From assembly GCA_937922105.1 (NCBI GenBank), contig CAKZVN010000202.1, positions 1-12,598 on the forward strand: a stretch of DNA of 12,598 bases, given 5' to 3'. The translations under genes and the position numbers were made by a program. Source of the stretch: an uncultured Litorilinea sp. (lineage in GTDB: Bacteria; Chloroflexota; Anaerolineae; Caldilineales; Caldilineaceae). Position 1 is the stretch's first letter; every line of letters begins with the position of its first letter. Shown here piece after piece: positions 7,184 through 12,598 of this stretch. The notes under the pieces were generated by a model that saw nothing but the letters and a program-made list of their open reading frames with translations, had not been told where the DNA came from and made no database searches.

Positions 7184-8119
7184 TTAGGCCCAGGGAATCG
7201 TCGGTTCGGACCAACTGAGCTTCGCCATCAACGCCTGGTAGAAATAGTTACGGTCGCGCAGGCGGATGAAGCGCGCCAGATGGGGGCTGCCGGTGACGAC
7301 CACTTCGTCACCCGCCGAGACCTCGACGACGAATTGACCGTCCACGGTCAACATGGCTTCGTGGTCCACATAGGCGCGTAGGCGAATCTCTGTGCCTTCG
7401 GAGAGGATCACCGCCCGGTCCATGCTCAGGTGGGGGGCGATGGGGATAATTAGGATGTTGCGTAACTCCGGCGGCATGATTGGCCCATCAACGGCGAGGG
7501 CGTAACCGGTGCTGCCCGTCGCCGTACTGATGATTAAACCATCGCAGGTGTAGGTTGTCAGGTACCCCCCATCCAGTTCGGCGCGGATGCGCACAATGCG
7601 CGCCAGCGCGCCGCGGCTGAGGACGACATCGTTGAGCGCGTCGTGCTCGCAGACAACGGTGCGTTGGGCGTCGGAGCCGGCAACGGGCCGTTCCAGGCGG
7701 GCACGCACCATGAGCCGCTCTTCCAGCCAATAGTCGCCGCGCAACATGCGGTCCAGGGGGTGCTGCCAGTTGTCGGGGAGAATTTCAGCCAAAAAGCCCA
7801 GCCGCCCCATCTTAACGCCGAGCATGGGGACGCCGAAGCGCGCGCCTAGGCGCGCGGCGCGCAGGAGGGTGCCGTCACCGCCCAGGGTGATGAGCAAATC
7901 CACATGGGGCAAATGGTCCAGCACCGCTTGGCCTTCCCAGGCGGATTCGCGCCAGATTTCGTCCAACCCCCGCGCGCGCAGGAAGGCTTCGATGTCGCGC
8001 GCCAGGATGATGGATTCGGGTTTCATGGGGTGGTGCAAGATGCCGACAAAGCGAAAGTCACGACGGTCTGCGGCGTGTGGTGTGGAGGTCGCCGGTCCAT
8101 CGAGTGGGTGCTGATTCAC
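7184..8119 (-). CDS. nadK: NAD kinase
   Basis: This 311-residue cytoplasmic enzyme phosphorylates NAD+ to NADP+ with ATP or polyphosphate. Family signatures, counted from the chosen start, are the GGDGT nucleotide-binding motif at 80-84 (in LLITLGGDGTLLRAAR), the LGFLAE turn near 107, ALNDVVLSRG at about 161-170 (equivalent to the NE/ND motif), and the Gly-rich TATGSTGY at 199-206 followed by ALAVDGPIM. C-terminal AxLTVDGQ is also typical. The frame is open to a TTG at 8164, but GTG at 8119 has AAGGA (plus TCCTT 8128-8132) 8 bases upstream. The predicted transcription start near 8169 would leave the TTG nearly leaderless, so GTG is preferred. Length is normal for bacterial NAD kinases. It is the first gene of a minus-strand operon with the B-box and LysM genes. 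Confidence 0.95.
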   Translation of the reverse strand: MNQHPLDGPATSTPHAADRRDFRFVGILHHPMKPESIILARDIEAFLRARGLDEIWRESAWEGQAVLDHLPHVDLLITLGGDGTLLRAARLGARFGVPMLGVKMGRLGFLAEILPDNWQHPLDRMLRGDYWLEERLMVRARLERPVAGSDAQRTVVCEHDALNDVVLSRGALARIVRIRAELDGGYLTTYTCDGLIISTATGSTGYALAVDGPIMPPELRNILIIPIAPHLSMDRAVILSEGTEIRLRAYVDHEAMLTVDGQFVVEVSAGDEVVVTGSPHLARFIRLRDRNYFYQALMAKLSWSEPTIPWA

Positions 8120-8175
8120 AAGCAGGGTCCTTCGGGTGGCAGAGCGGGTAGACGTCGTTGGCAACGCCGCGTGAG

Positions 8176-8204
8176 ATCATAGACGAGGGGGCGGCTTTGG
8201 TCAA
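8176..8204 (-). promoter_or_regulatory. Sigma-70-type promoter for the nadK operon
   Basis: On the minus strand TTGACC (plus 8199-8204) and TATGAT (plus 8176-8181) are separated by exactly 17 bases. Both hexamers are 5 of 6 to consensus. Transcription would start near 8169, giving a leader of about 50 bases to the nadK GTG. No operator repeat is evident around it. Confidence 0.75.
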
Positions 8205-8258
8205 ATCGTCTGGGGTCAACCGGGCGTGGTGGGTGCATCCCAAATTCTTGAGCAGCGG

Positions 8259-8319
8259 CCCCCCTCCTCATCTCCCCCAGGTTGGGGGAGGACTGTAGTT
8301 TGGCTTTTTGAAGAGGGGG
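8259..8319. repeat. Nested GC-rich inverted repeat upstream of nadK
   Basis: An inner hairpin CTCCCCCA (8272-8279) / TGGGGGAG (8283-8290) with a 3-base loop is flanked by an outer pair CCCCCTC (8260-8266) / GAGGGGG (8313-8319). It resembles a dispersed extragenic palindrome and lies between the nadK promoter and the interrupted gene fragment. The stretch 8205-8386 otherwise shows no gene. The palindromic part is clear; being a genome-wide repeat is a guess from its style. Confidence 0.55.
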
Positions 8320-8386
8320 ATTGAAAAAGAGATGCCCCTGGCGTAAAGTTTGAGTGTCAACAAAAACTCGAACCAGGAGGTATCTC

Positions 8387-8441
8387 GTGTTGGAGCATAG
8401 CACGGTCAGCGGGTCAGGCTCAACGTTGGTGCGGGCGTTGC
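8387..8441 (+). pseudogene. 5' gene fragment truncated by the insertion sequence
   Basis: AGGAGG at 8375-8380 stands 6 bases before a GTG at 8387. The frame then encodes LEHSTVSGSGSTLVRALLG and runs into the presumed IS terminus, stopping at TAA 8462-8464 after only 25 codons. Just upstream, GTTTGAGT (8348-8355) and ACTCGAAC (8366-8373) form an 8-bp hairpin with one wobble pair. The very good initiation signals with no body behind them suggest the start of a gene, possibly another transposase, cut by the IS. No continuation was recognised on the right side of the IS. The product is unidentified. Confidence 0.45.
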
Positions 8442-9625
8442 TAGGGCTTCTCAAAAGGTCATAAGGGCTGAGTGAGCAAGGTGAGAGCACGCTCGGGATA
8501 GGCAGCGAAGGTGCGAATGGCTCGACGAGCATTGGTGACATGACAATGGTCCAGCAGGGCCGGGATGGCGGAATTGAGGACAGCAAGAACGGATGCGACG
8601 TGGCGGTGGCGCACGGTACAGGCGTCCTCGCGCAGGGTAGCATCCCTGCGCCAGTGGCAGCAATTTTCGATATGCCAGTGGCGCTGAACGAAGGCCATGA
8701 GTTGGGCAGGGGAGGACTGTGCCGGTGTGAGGCTGGTCAGGCCACAGACGGATTCATAAACGGGTGGCCGTTGCGCCAGCCACGTCGTTCCAGGAGAAAG
8801 ACCTGCGCCACATCCCGCCATTCTTGTTGGAGCGCCAGATTGAGTTCGCTGCTGGTCCAGATCTGACGGGTGATGAGCCGTCCATGCCCAGGTTCGACCG
8901 TTTTGGCGGTCGGTAGCGGGCGGTGCGAGGGGAGGGCAAAGAGTTGGCGAATCTCCGCTTCGAGTTGTGGCCGGTTGCGCTTGACGATGAACACATAGTG
9001 CCCTTGTTGGCGACGGATACAGCGTGCGAAGCGAGGCCGTGTGTGCAGGGCATCGGCGGTGATGACGACACCTTCACAGGGAGTCTGTGCGACGTAGGCA
9101 TAGGCGGATTCGTAGCCCTTGCCGGCAATGCGCTGGCAGTGTTGCAGCACGCCGCTGTTGACGGCGTACACATTGAGTACCTCCTGTCCCTCTTCGACCC
9201 TGGGCGTGTGGCGATGGCTGCCGCGCAGCACCTTACCGTCAATCGCCCATTGCACCAGTTCATCCGCTTGTCGCTGTGGCGCCGCTTGCGCTAGCCACCT
9301 CTGCACCGCCGCCGTCAGTTCGCCCACGTCCAGATGGGCGCAGATGTAGTGATAGGTGTTGGCACAGGGCAACCGCGTCAGCCCCAATGTTGCCTTCAAC
9401 CACGCCTCGCGTAACTGCGCCCAGTGCGCAATCCCGCTGAGGGTACTCTCACCCGCCAGTTTCGCCAGTAGCACGATGACCAGCACCGTCGCTGCTTCAT
9501 AGCGCCGTCCGCGTCGAGCTCGATAGTCGGGTACCTGCGTTAACAATGCATACAGGCTCTGTACATGCTCAGCCGCCGTTTCTGTGGTACAGTCCATCTC
9601 GGACTCCTTTTTGGATGTAGCTTTG
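8442..9625 (-). mobile_element. ISAs1-family insertion sequence (degenerate)
   Basis: An element of about 1.2 kb is defined by its ISAs1-family transposase. The left edge is placed at TAGGGCTTCTCAAAAGG (8442-8458), 0 bases beyond the transposase stop region. The right edge is placed at CCTTTTTGGATGTAGCTTTG (9606-9625), which read in reverse complement only loosely matches the left end (shared GCT, TC, AAAA, GG with gaps). These ends are therefore tentative. No target-site duplication was found. The transposase is frameshifted, so the copy is probably not autonomous. Confidence 0.6.
8459..9597 (-). pseudogene. ISAs1-family transposase, broken by one frameshift
   Basis: The 5' part (9597 down to 8737, 286 codons) has the ISAs1 N-terminal domain (PDYRARRGRRYE, then GIAHWAQLRE) and the first two catalytic aspartates, in VQWAIDGKVLRGS (Asp120) and VVITADALHTR (Asp182). 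The frame ends with an unrelated tail and a TGA. The rest continues in the -1 frame: VYESVCGLTSL, then HWHIENCCHW with the third catalytic residue Glu (codon at 8666-8668) and the Arg/Asn-containing C-terminal helix, ending at the TGA at 8459. The switch falls near 8780. A single base lost in a C-run (about 8762-8772) would explain it. No classical slippery heptamer is visible in the 85-base overlap, so decay or a sequencing error is more likely than programmed frameshifting. The ATG at 9597 has AAGGAG 6-7 bases upstream. Confidence 0.85.
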
Positions 9626-9628
9626 TTC

Positions 9629-9656
9629 TTGGCGAACTAAGTGGTTTGATCGCCAA
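9629..9656. repeat. 7-bp inverted repeat beside the IS right end
   Basis: TTGGCGA (9629-9635) and TCGCCAA (9650-9656) are exact reverse complements separated by 14 bases. They lie just outside the proposed right edge of the IS and upstream of its transposase. They could be an operator-like site or part of the IS end. Chance is possible at this length. Confidence 0.35.
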
Positions 9657-9700
9657 ATAGCAAAGAAAGTCATGCTGTTCGCCGGAGGCGGGTGTTGCGC

Positions 9701-9767
9701 CCACGCAGCGAAGCATCCCCCTCTGGTGGTTTGTCGAGACTCTTCGTCGCTGCGCTCCTTAGAATGA
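9701..9767. repeat. Dispersed palindromic repeat ('RHSKERSDEES' type)
   Basis: GCAGCGAAG (9705-9713) pairs with CTTCGTCGCTGC (9742-9753) apart from a 3-base bulge, followed by CTCCTTAGAATGACG. On the minus strand this translates to RHSKERSDEES, the well-known spurious peptide produced by a common extragenic repeat of the form GTCATTCT-GAGCG-AAG-GAATCTC in many bacterial genomes. It lies directly upstream of the sulfatase gene, in an otherwise gene-free stretch (9626-9807). It is not a real protein gene. Confidence 0.7.
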
Positions 9768-9807
9768 CGGCTGCTTAGTGAACAGACCAACAAAGCCGGA
9801 GGTTGTT

Positions 9808-11313
9808 ATGTCAGATGTGACACGTCCTAATTTGCTCTATATTCACACCGACCAGCATAACCCGTTTGTCACCGGCTGTTACGGGGACCCACTGGTGGAG
9901 ACGCCCAACTTGGACCGGCTGGCTGCGGGGGGCGCGGTCTTCGACGCGGTCTACTGCACGTCGCCCATTTGCGTGCCCTCGCGCATGTCCATGCTCACGG
10001 CCCGCCATCCGTACCAAAATCAGGTGTGGACCAATAACCACATTCTGGATTCGGGCATCCCCACGCTGGCGCATAGCATGGGCGCGGCGGGCTATCGGCC
10101 TGTGTTGGTGGGGCGTATGCATTCGGTCGGCCCGGACCAACTGCACGGCTATGCCGAGCGCATGGTGGGCGATCATAGTCCGAATCACCTGGGCGGCAGG
10201 AGCGTGGACCGCGGCGTGCTCGACGGGACCGCGGGGCCGGAGCGGGTGAGTCTGGTGCGGTCGGGCGCAGGGCAATCGGCCTATCAGGTACACGATGAGG
10301 ATGTGGTTGTTGCTGCGGTGGATTACCTCAACCGGTTGGGCGTACAGCGCCGCGCATTTGGGTCCATCCCTCCGTTCAGCCTGTCGGTGGGGTTGATGCT
10401 GCCCCATCCGCCCTATGTGGCGCGGCGTGAGGATTATGCGCGCTACGCCGGGCGCGTCGGCTTGCCCGCGCGACCGGAGTCCCACGACCAGGTCAAGCAC
10501 CCGTATATCCGACGCTGGCGCGAGTATACCGGGATTGTGCAGGTGAGTGAGGCTGAGGTCTTGCGCAGCCGCGCCGCGTACTGGGGATTGGTGCATCGCG
10601 TGGATGTGTTGGTGGGGCAGATTCTGGAGGCGCTGGCAGCCAATGGTTTGGCCGAGAATACGTTGATTGTTTATACGTCGGACCACGGCGACATGCAGGG
10701 TGAGCATGGGCTGTGGTGGAAACATGTCTTTTACGAGGAATCGGTGCGTGTACCGCTGATCCTGTATTGGCCCGGCGTGATTGATGCAGGGCAGCGCTGT
10801 GGTCGCGTGGCGAGCGCGCTGGATGTGACCGCGACGATCTTGGATGCGCTGGGCGCGCCTGCCTTGCCGGACAGTCCAGGGCGCAGCTTGCTGGGGTTAG
10901 TAAGCCGGGCGCGGCCTACGCCCGACTGGGAGGATGTGGCTTTTTCCGAGTATTGCGCGGACCAGTATACGCCCGACGGCGAGTCGTATCATCGCATGGT
11001 ACGCTACGGCCCGTGGAAATTGGTTTATTACCACGGCATGGACCCCCAACTCTTCAATTTGGAGGAGGACCCCGGCGAGATGCACGACCGCGCGCATGAC
11101 CCTGCCTGTCGTGAGGTGGTGGCTGAATTGACGGCGCGTGTGCTGGACGGTTGGTCGCCGGCGGAGATTGCCCGCGTGATGGCGCGCAAACGGGCCGAGG
11201 CAACCGTGCTGCGCGCGTGGGCCAATCGCACGCAGCCCGCGGAACAGTATCGCTGGCCCTTGCTGCCTGCCATGAACCGCTTGGACGATTGGCCGCGACC
11301 GGGAGAGGAGTGA
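9808..11313 (+). CDS. Sulfatase of the formylglycine (arylsulfatase) superfamily
   Basis: From the chosen start this is a 501-residue enzyme that hydrolyses sulfate esters, probably on a sugar. The activation motif CVPSR is at 55-59 (within SPICVPSRMSMLTAR), where Cys55 must be converted to formylglycine by a dedicated maturase not seen here. Metal-site residues are Asp15 with Gln16 in IHTDQHN, and Asp292-His293 in YTSDHGDMQGEHGLWWKH, followed by Lys305. The C-terminus has the usual PWKLVYY and LFNLEEDPGEMHD segments. There is no signal peptide, so it should act in the cytoplasm on imported substrate. The frame is open to a GTG at 9778, but GGAGG at 9798-9802 sits 5 bases before ATG 9808, which is therefore preferred. 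It forms a pair with the creatininase-like gene 8 bases downstream. Substrate and sulfatase subfamily cannot be fixed by eye. Confidence 0.93.
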   Translation: MSDVTRPNLLYIHTDQHNPFVTGCYGDPLVETPNLDRLAAGGAVFDAVYCTSPICVPSRMSMLTARHPYQNQVWTNNHILDSGIPTLAHSMGAAGYRPVLVGRMHSVGPDQLHGYAERMVGDHSPNHLGGRSVDRGVLDGTAGPERVSLVRSGAGQSAYQVHDEDVVVAAVDYLNRLGVQRRAFGSIPPFSLSVGLMLPHPPYVARREDYARYAGRVGLPARPESHDQVKHPYIRRWREYTGIVQVSEAEVLRSRAAYWGLVHRVDVLVGQILEALAANGLAENTLIVYTSDHGDMQGEHGLWWKHVFYEESVRVPLILYWPGVIDAGQRCGRVASALDVTATILDALGAPALPDSPGRSLLGLVSRARPTPDWEDVAFSEYCADQYTPDGESYHRMVRYGPWKLVYYHGMDPQLFNLEEDPGEMHDRAHDPACREVVAELTARVLDGWSPAEIARVMARKRAEATVLRAWANRTQPAEQYRWPLLPAMNRLDDWPRPGEE

Positions 11314-11321
11314 GAGGGGCG

Positions 11322-12194
11322 ATGATTCAACGCTTTGCCAAGAGCCGGGTGCAGTGGGAATTGATGTTGCCCGCGGAGTTTCGCGACGCACAGGCGGCCT
11401 TGCCGGTCTGTTTTTTGCCGCTGGGGACGGTGGAGTGGCACGGGGAACACAATGCGCTGGGGTTGGACGCGCTCAAGGCCCACGCGCTGTGTGTCGCCGC
11501 CGCCGAGGCTGCCGGGGGCGGGGTGGTGCACCCGCCGCTCTATGGCGGCATGGGCGGCTTGGGTAAACCGGCGACGGTGGTGATGGAGCCGGAATTAAGC
11601 TGGGAGAATTATCTGCTGCGTCCGTGGCTGGAGCGGCTGCTGTCGGAGTTCCACCGGTTGGGTTTTCGCGCCGTGATCATGGTCACGGGGCACTATGGGC
11701 ACAACCAGCAGATCGTGGTGCGCGAGACCGCGGCGCGCATGAGCGAGCGCTTGCAGATTCCGGTGTTGGGGACGCCGGAGTATTGGCTGGCGCACGACGC
11801 GGGGTATCTGGGCGACCACGCAGGGATCGGCGAGACTTCGTTGCTTTGGTATCTCCAGCCCGACTTGGTGGCGCTGGATCGCATCGGCGCGGACCCGGAT
11901 TATGGACGCGACGGGCGCATCCGTGACGCTTCTTCGCCAGAGTTGGGGCAACGCTATGCGACGCTGATTGTGGAGCGACTGGCGCGGTTGGCACAGGCGA
12001 TGCCTACCTGGGACGCGGCGACGTTGGCAGCATTTGTGCGTGCCGAGCGCGCGCTGGTGAGCGTGCAGGTGCGCGGTTGGCGGAACGGTCCACACTGGAG
12101 CGCCTGGCAGAAGCTGCGTGAGCAGCGAGGTTATGGCGCCGCGCTGGTCGCGGGCGATTTTGCTGCCATTGAGGCCCTAGCCGAGGCGTTGTAA
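11322..12194 (+). CDS. Creatininase-family metal-dependent amidohydrolase
   Basis: This 290-residue protein belongs to the creatininase/creatinine amidohydrolase superfamily, whose members cleave cyclic or linear amide bonds with two metal ions. The first metal-binding segment, LGTVEWHGEHNALGLD, gives Glu38, His40 and Asp49 with the same E-x-H-x8-D spacing as in Pseudomonas creatininase. VTGHYGHNQQ is the counterpart of the NGHGGN motif, and DHAGIGETSLLW is the typical HAG-x2-ETS segment. In true creatininase the second residue after the metal His is Glu; here it is Gly, as in most non-creatininase family members. Creatinine itself is therefore an unlikely substrate. There is no signal peptide. 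The ATG is 8 bases after the sulfatase stop with GAGAGGGG just before it, so the two genes are probably co-translated. An upstream extension of the frame overlaps the sulfatase and is ignored. Confidence 0.9.
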   Translation: MIQRFAKSRVQWELMLPAEFRDAQAALPVCFLPLGTVEWHGEHNALGLDALKAHALCVAAAEAAGGGVVHPPLYGGMGGLGKPATVVMEPELSWENYLLRPWLERLLSEFHRLGFRAVIMVTGHYGHNQQIVVRETAARMSERLQIPVLGTPEYWLAHDAGYLGDHAGIGETSLLWYLQPDLVALDRIGADPDYGRDGRIRDASSPELGQRYATLIVERLARLAQAMPTWDAATLAAFVRAERALVSVQVRGWRNGPHWSAWQKLREQRGYGAALVAGDFAAIEALAEAL

Positions 12195-12287
12195 GCTGGA
12201 ATAGGTCGGAACGATAGATGCGATTACGGCTTGGCGATCACGGAATAGCTCGAGTCTCTAGCGCGAATGTTGCGCAGTCCGGCTCAG

Positions 12288-12324
12288 GCATCCTCCTGGA
12301 AACTCGTAACTTCCAGGAGGATGC
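12288..12324. repeat. Perfect 14-bp hairpin between convergent genes
   Basis: GCATCCTCCTGGAA (12288-12301) and TTCCAGGAGGATGC (12311-12324) are exact reverse complements with a 9-base loop. The hairpin lies between the converging creatininase-like and Gfo/Idh/MocA genes, 93 bases after one stop and 14 bases after the other, so it could end transcription from both sides. No T-run follows on either strand, so termination would be non-canonical. Confidence 0.8.
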
Positions 12325-12338
12325 GTAGCAGGATTCCC

Positions 12339-12598
12339 TTAATTCAGCGTGACGGCCTGCCCGGTCTGCGAAGAGTGCCAGGCTGCCTCCACGACGGCGA
12401 CCGCCGCGCGGCCTTCCTCTCCGCTTACGGTCGGCGGGCGCCCGTCCAGCACATCATCCACAAAGGCCTGAATCTGCGTGTAAAAGGCTTCCAACCGCGA
12501 CGGCTCCATGGGGCGGTTGACGAAGTCTATCGCCGGCTGCTCCCAGATCAGTTCCTCACCCGCCTCGGTGCAAAGCAGGAGCTTGCCGTAGCCGTCAA
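12339..12598 (-). CDS. Gfo/Idh/MocA-family oxidoreductase (C-terminal fragment)
   Basis: The last 86 codons of a minus-strand gene are present, running off the right edge and ending with TAA at 12339-12341. The visible protein contains DGYGKLLLCTE, then FYTQIQAFVDDVLDGRPPT and GEEGRAAVAVVEAAWHSS, ending in TGQAVTLN. The pattern 'F-x(0-2)-D-x-[IV]-x-[ED]-GRPP-x-V-[ST]-x-[ED]-[ED]-G-x2-A[LV]-x[IV]-[IV]-x-A-x2-[SR]-[SA]' is characteristic of the C-terminal helix of NAD(P)-dependent sugar or inositol dehydrogenases of the Gfo/Idh/MocA family. The NAD-binding N-terminal domain is outside the window, so the substrate is unknown. It is consistent with a sugar-catabolic neighbourhood. Confidence 0.85.
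   Translation of the reverse strand, partial: DGYGKLLLCTEAGEELIWEQPAIDFVNRPMEPSRLEAFYTQIQAFVDDVLDGRPPTVSGEEGRAAVAVVEAAWHSSQTGQAVTLN

Noticed and set aside
8737..8821. Programmed -1 frameshift in the transposase
   Set aside because: The direction fits -1, but no X-XXY-YYZ heptamer or following stem was seen in the overlap. A one-base deletion is simpler.
9569..9793. 74-codon minus-strand frame containing RHSKERSDEES
   Set aside because: This is the familiar spurious translation of a dispersed extragenic repeat, not a protein.
9626..9807. Sigma-70 promoter for the sulfatase operon
   Set aside because: Possible hexamers such as TTGTCG and TAGAAT are at the wrong spacing (23 bases). No convincing pair was found.
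1..12598. CRISPR arrays, tRNA or rRNA genes, known riboswitches
   Set aside because: No regularly spaced direct repeats, cloverleaf-like segments or conserved riboswitch cores were noticed on either strand by eye.

Overview
The window looks like a chromosomal stretch of a moderately GC-rich bacterium, most likely a member of the Chloroflexota (Anaerolineae or Caldilineae type). That assignment is an inference. It rests on overall composition, a LysM lipoprotein with Pro/Thr-rich linkers, a B-box zinc-finger membrane protein beside an NAD kinase, and a dispersed 'RHSKERSDEES'-type repeat. No rRNA, tRNA or CRISPR array was found.

Region 1 (1-5314, + strand) is one tightly packed operon entering from the left. 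It holds the C-terminus of a DppB/OppB-type permease, a DppC/OppC-type permease, two Opp/Dpp-family ATPases (DppD-like and DppF-like, overlapping by ATGA), and two tandem, divergent DUF2961 (GH172) proteins. No export signals are visible on the GH172 proteins. The simplest reading is an importer for a furanose-containing oligosaccharide (arabinofuranoside or fructofuranoside) feeding two cytoplasmic glycosidases. The solute-binding protein is presumably upstream, outside the window.

Region 2 (5445-8204, - strand) is a compact housekeeping-type operon read right to left. A near-consensus sigma-70 promoter is followed by NAD kinase, a B-box zinc-finger membrane protein and a four-LysM lipoprotein, and it ends in a U-tract hairpin terminator. 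Two structured intergenic elements lie inside it: a candidate H-type pseudoknot after nadK and a perfect 16-bp palindrome before the LysM gene. The GTG starts chosen here for nadK and the LysM gene come from Shine-Dalgarno placement and shorten the longest open frames.

Region 3 (about 8205-9807) is a mobile or repeat island. It holds a GC-rich inverted repeat, a 5' gene fragment with an excellent ribosome-binding site that is cut off after about 18 codons, an ISAs1-family insertion sequence whose transposase is broken by one frameshift, and a dispersed palindromic repeat.

Region 4 (9808-12194, + strand) is a two-gene unit: a formylglycine-type sulfatase (CVPSR, no signal peptide) and a creatininase-family metal amidohydrolase. 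It faces the C-terminus of a Gfo/Idh/MocA-family oxidoreductase (12339-12598, - strand) across a perfect 14-bp hairpin.

Taken together, regions 1 and 4 could be two arms of a carbohydrate-catabolic neighbourhood: import, furanosidase cleavage, intracellular desulfation, an amide-bond step and sugar oxidation. They are separated by a housekeeping operon and an IS, and their functional linkage is unproven.
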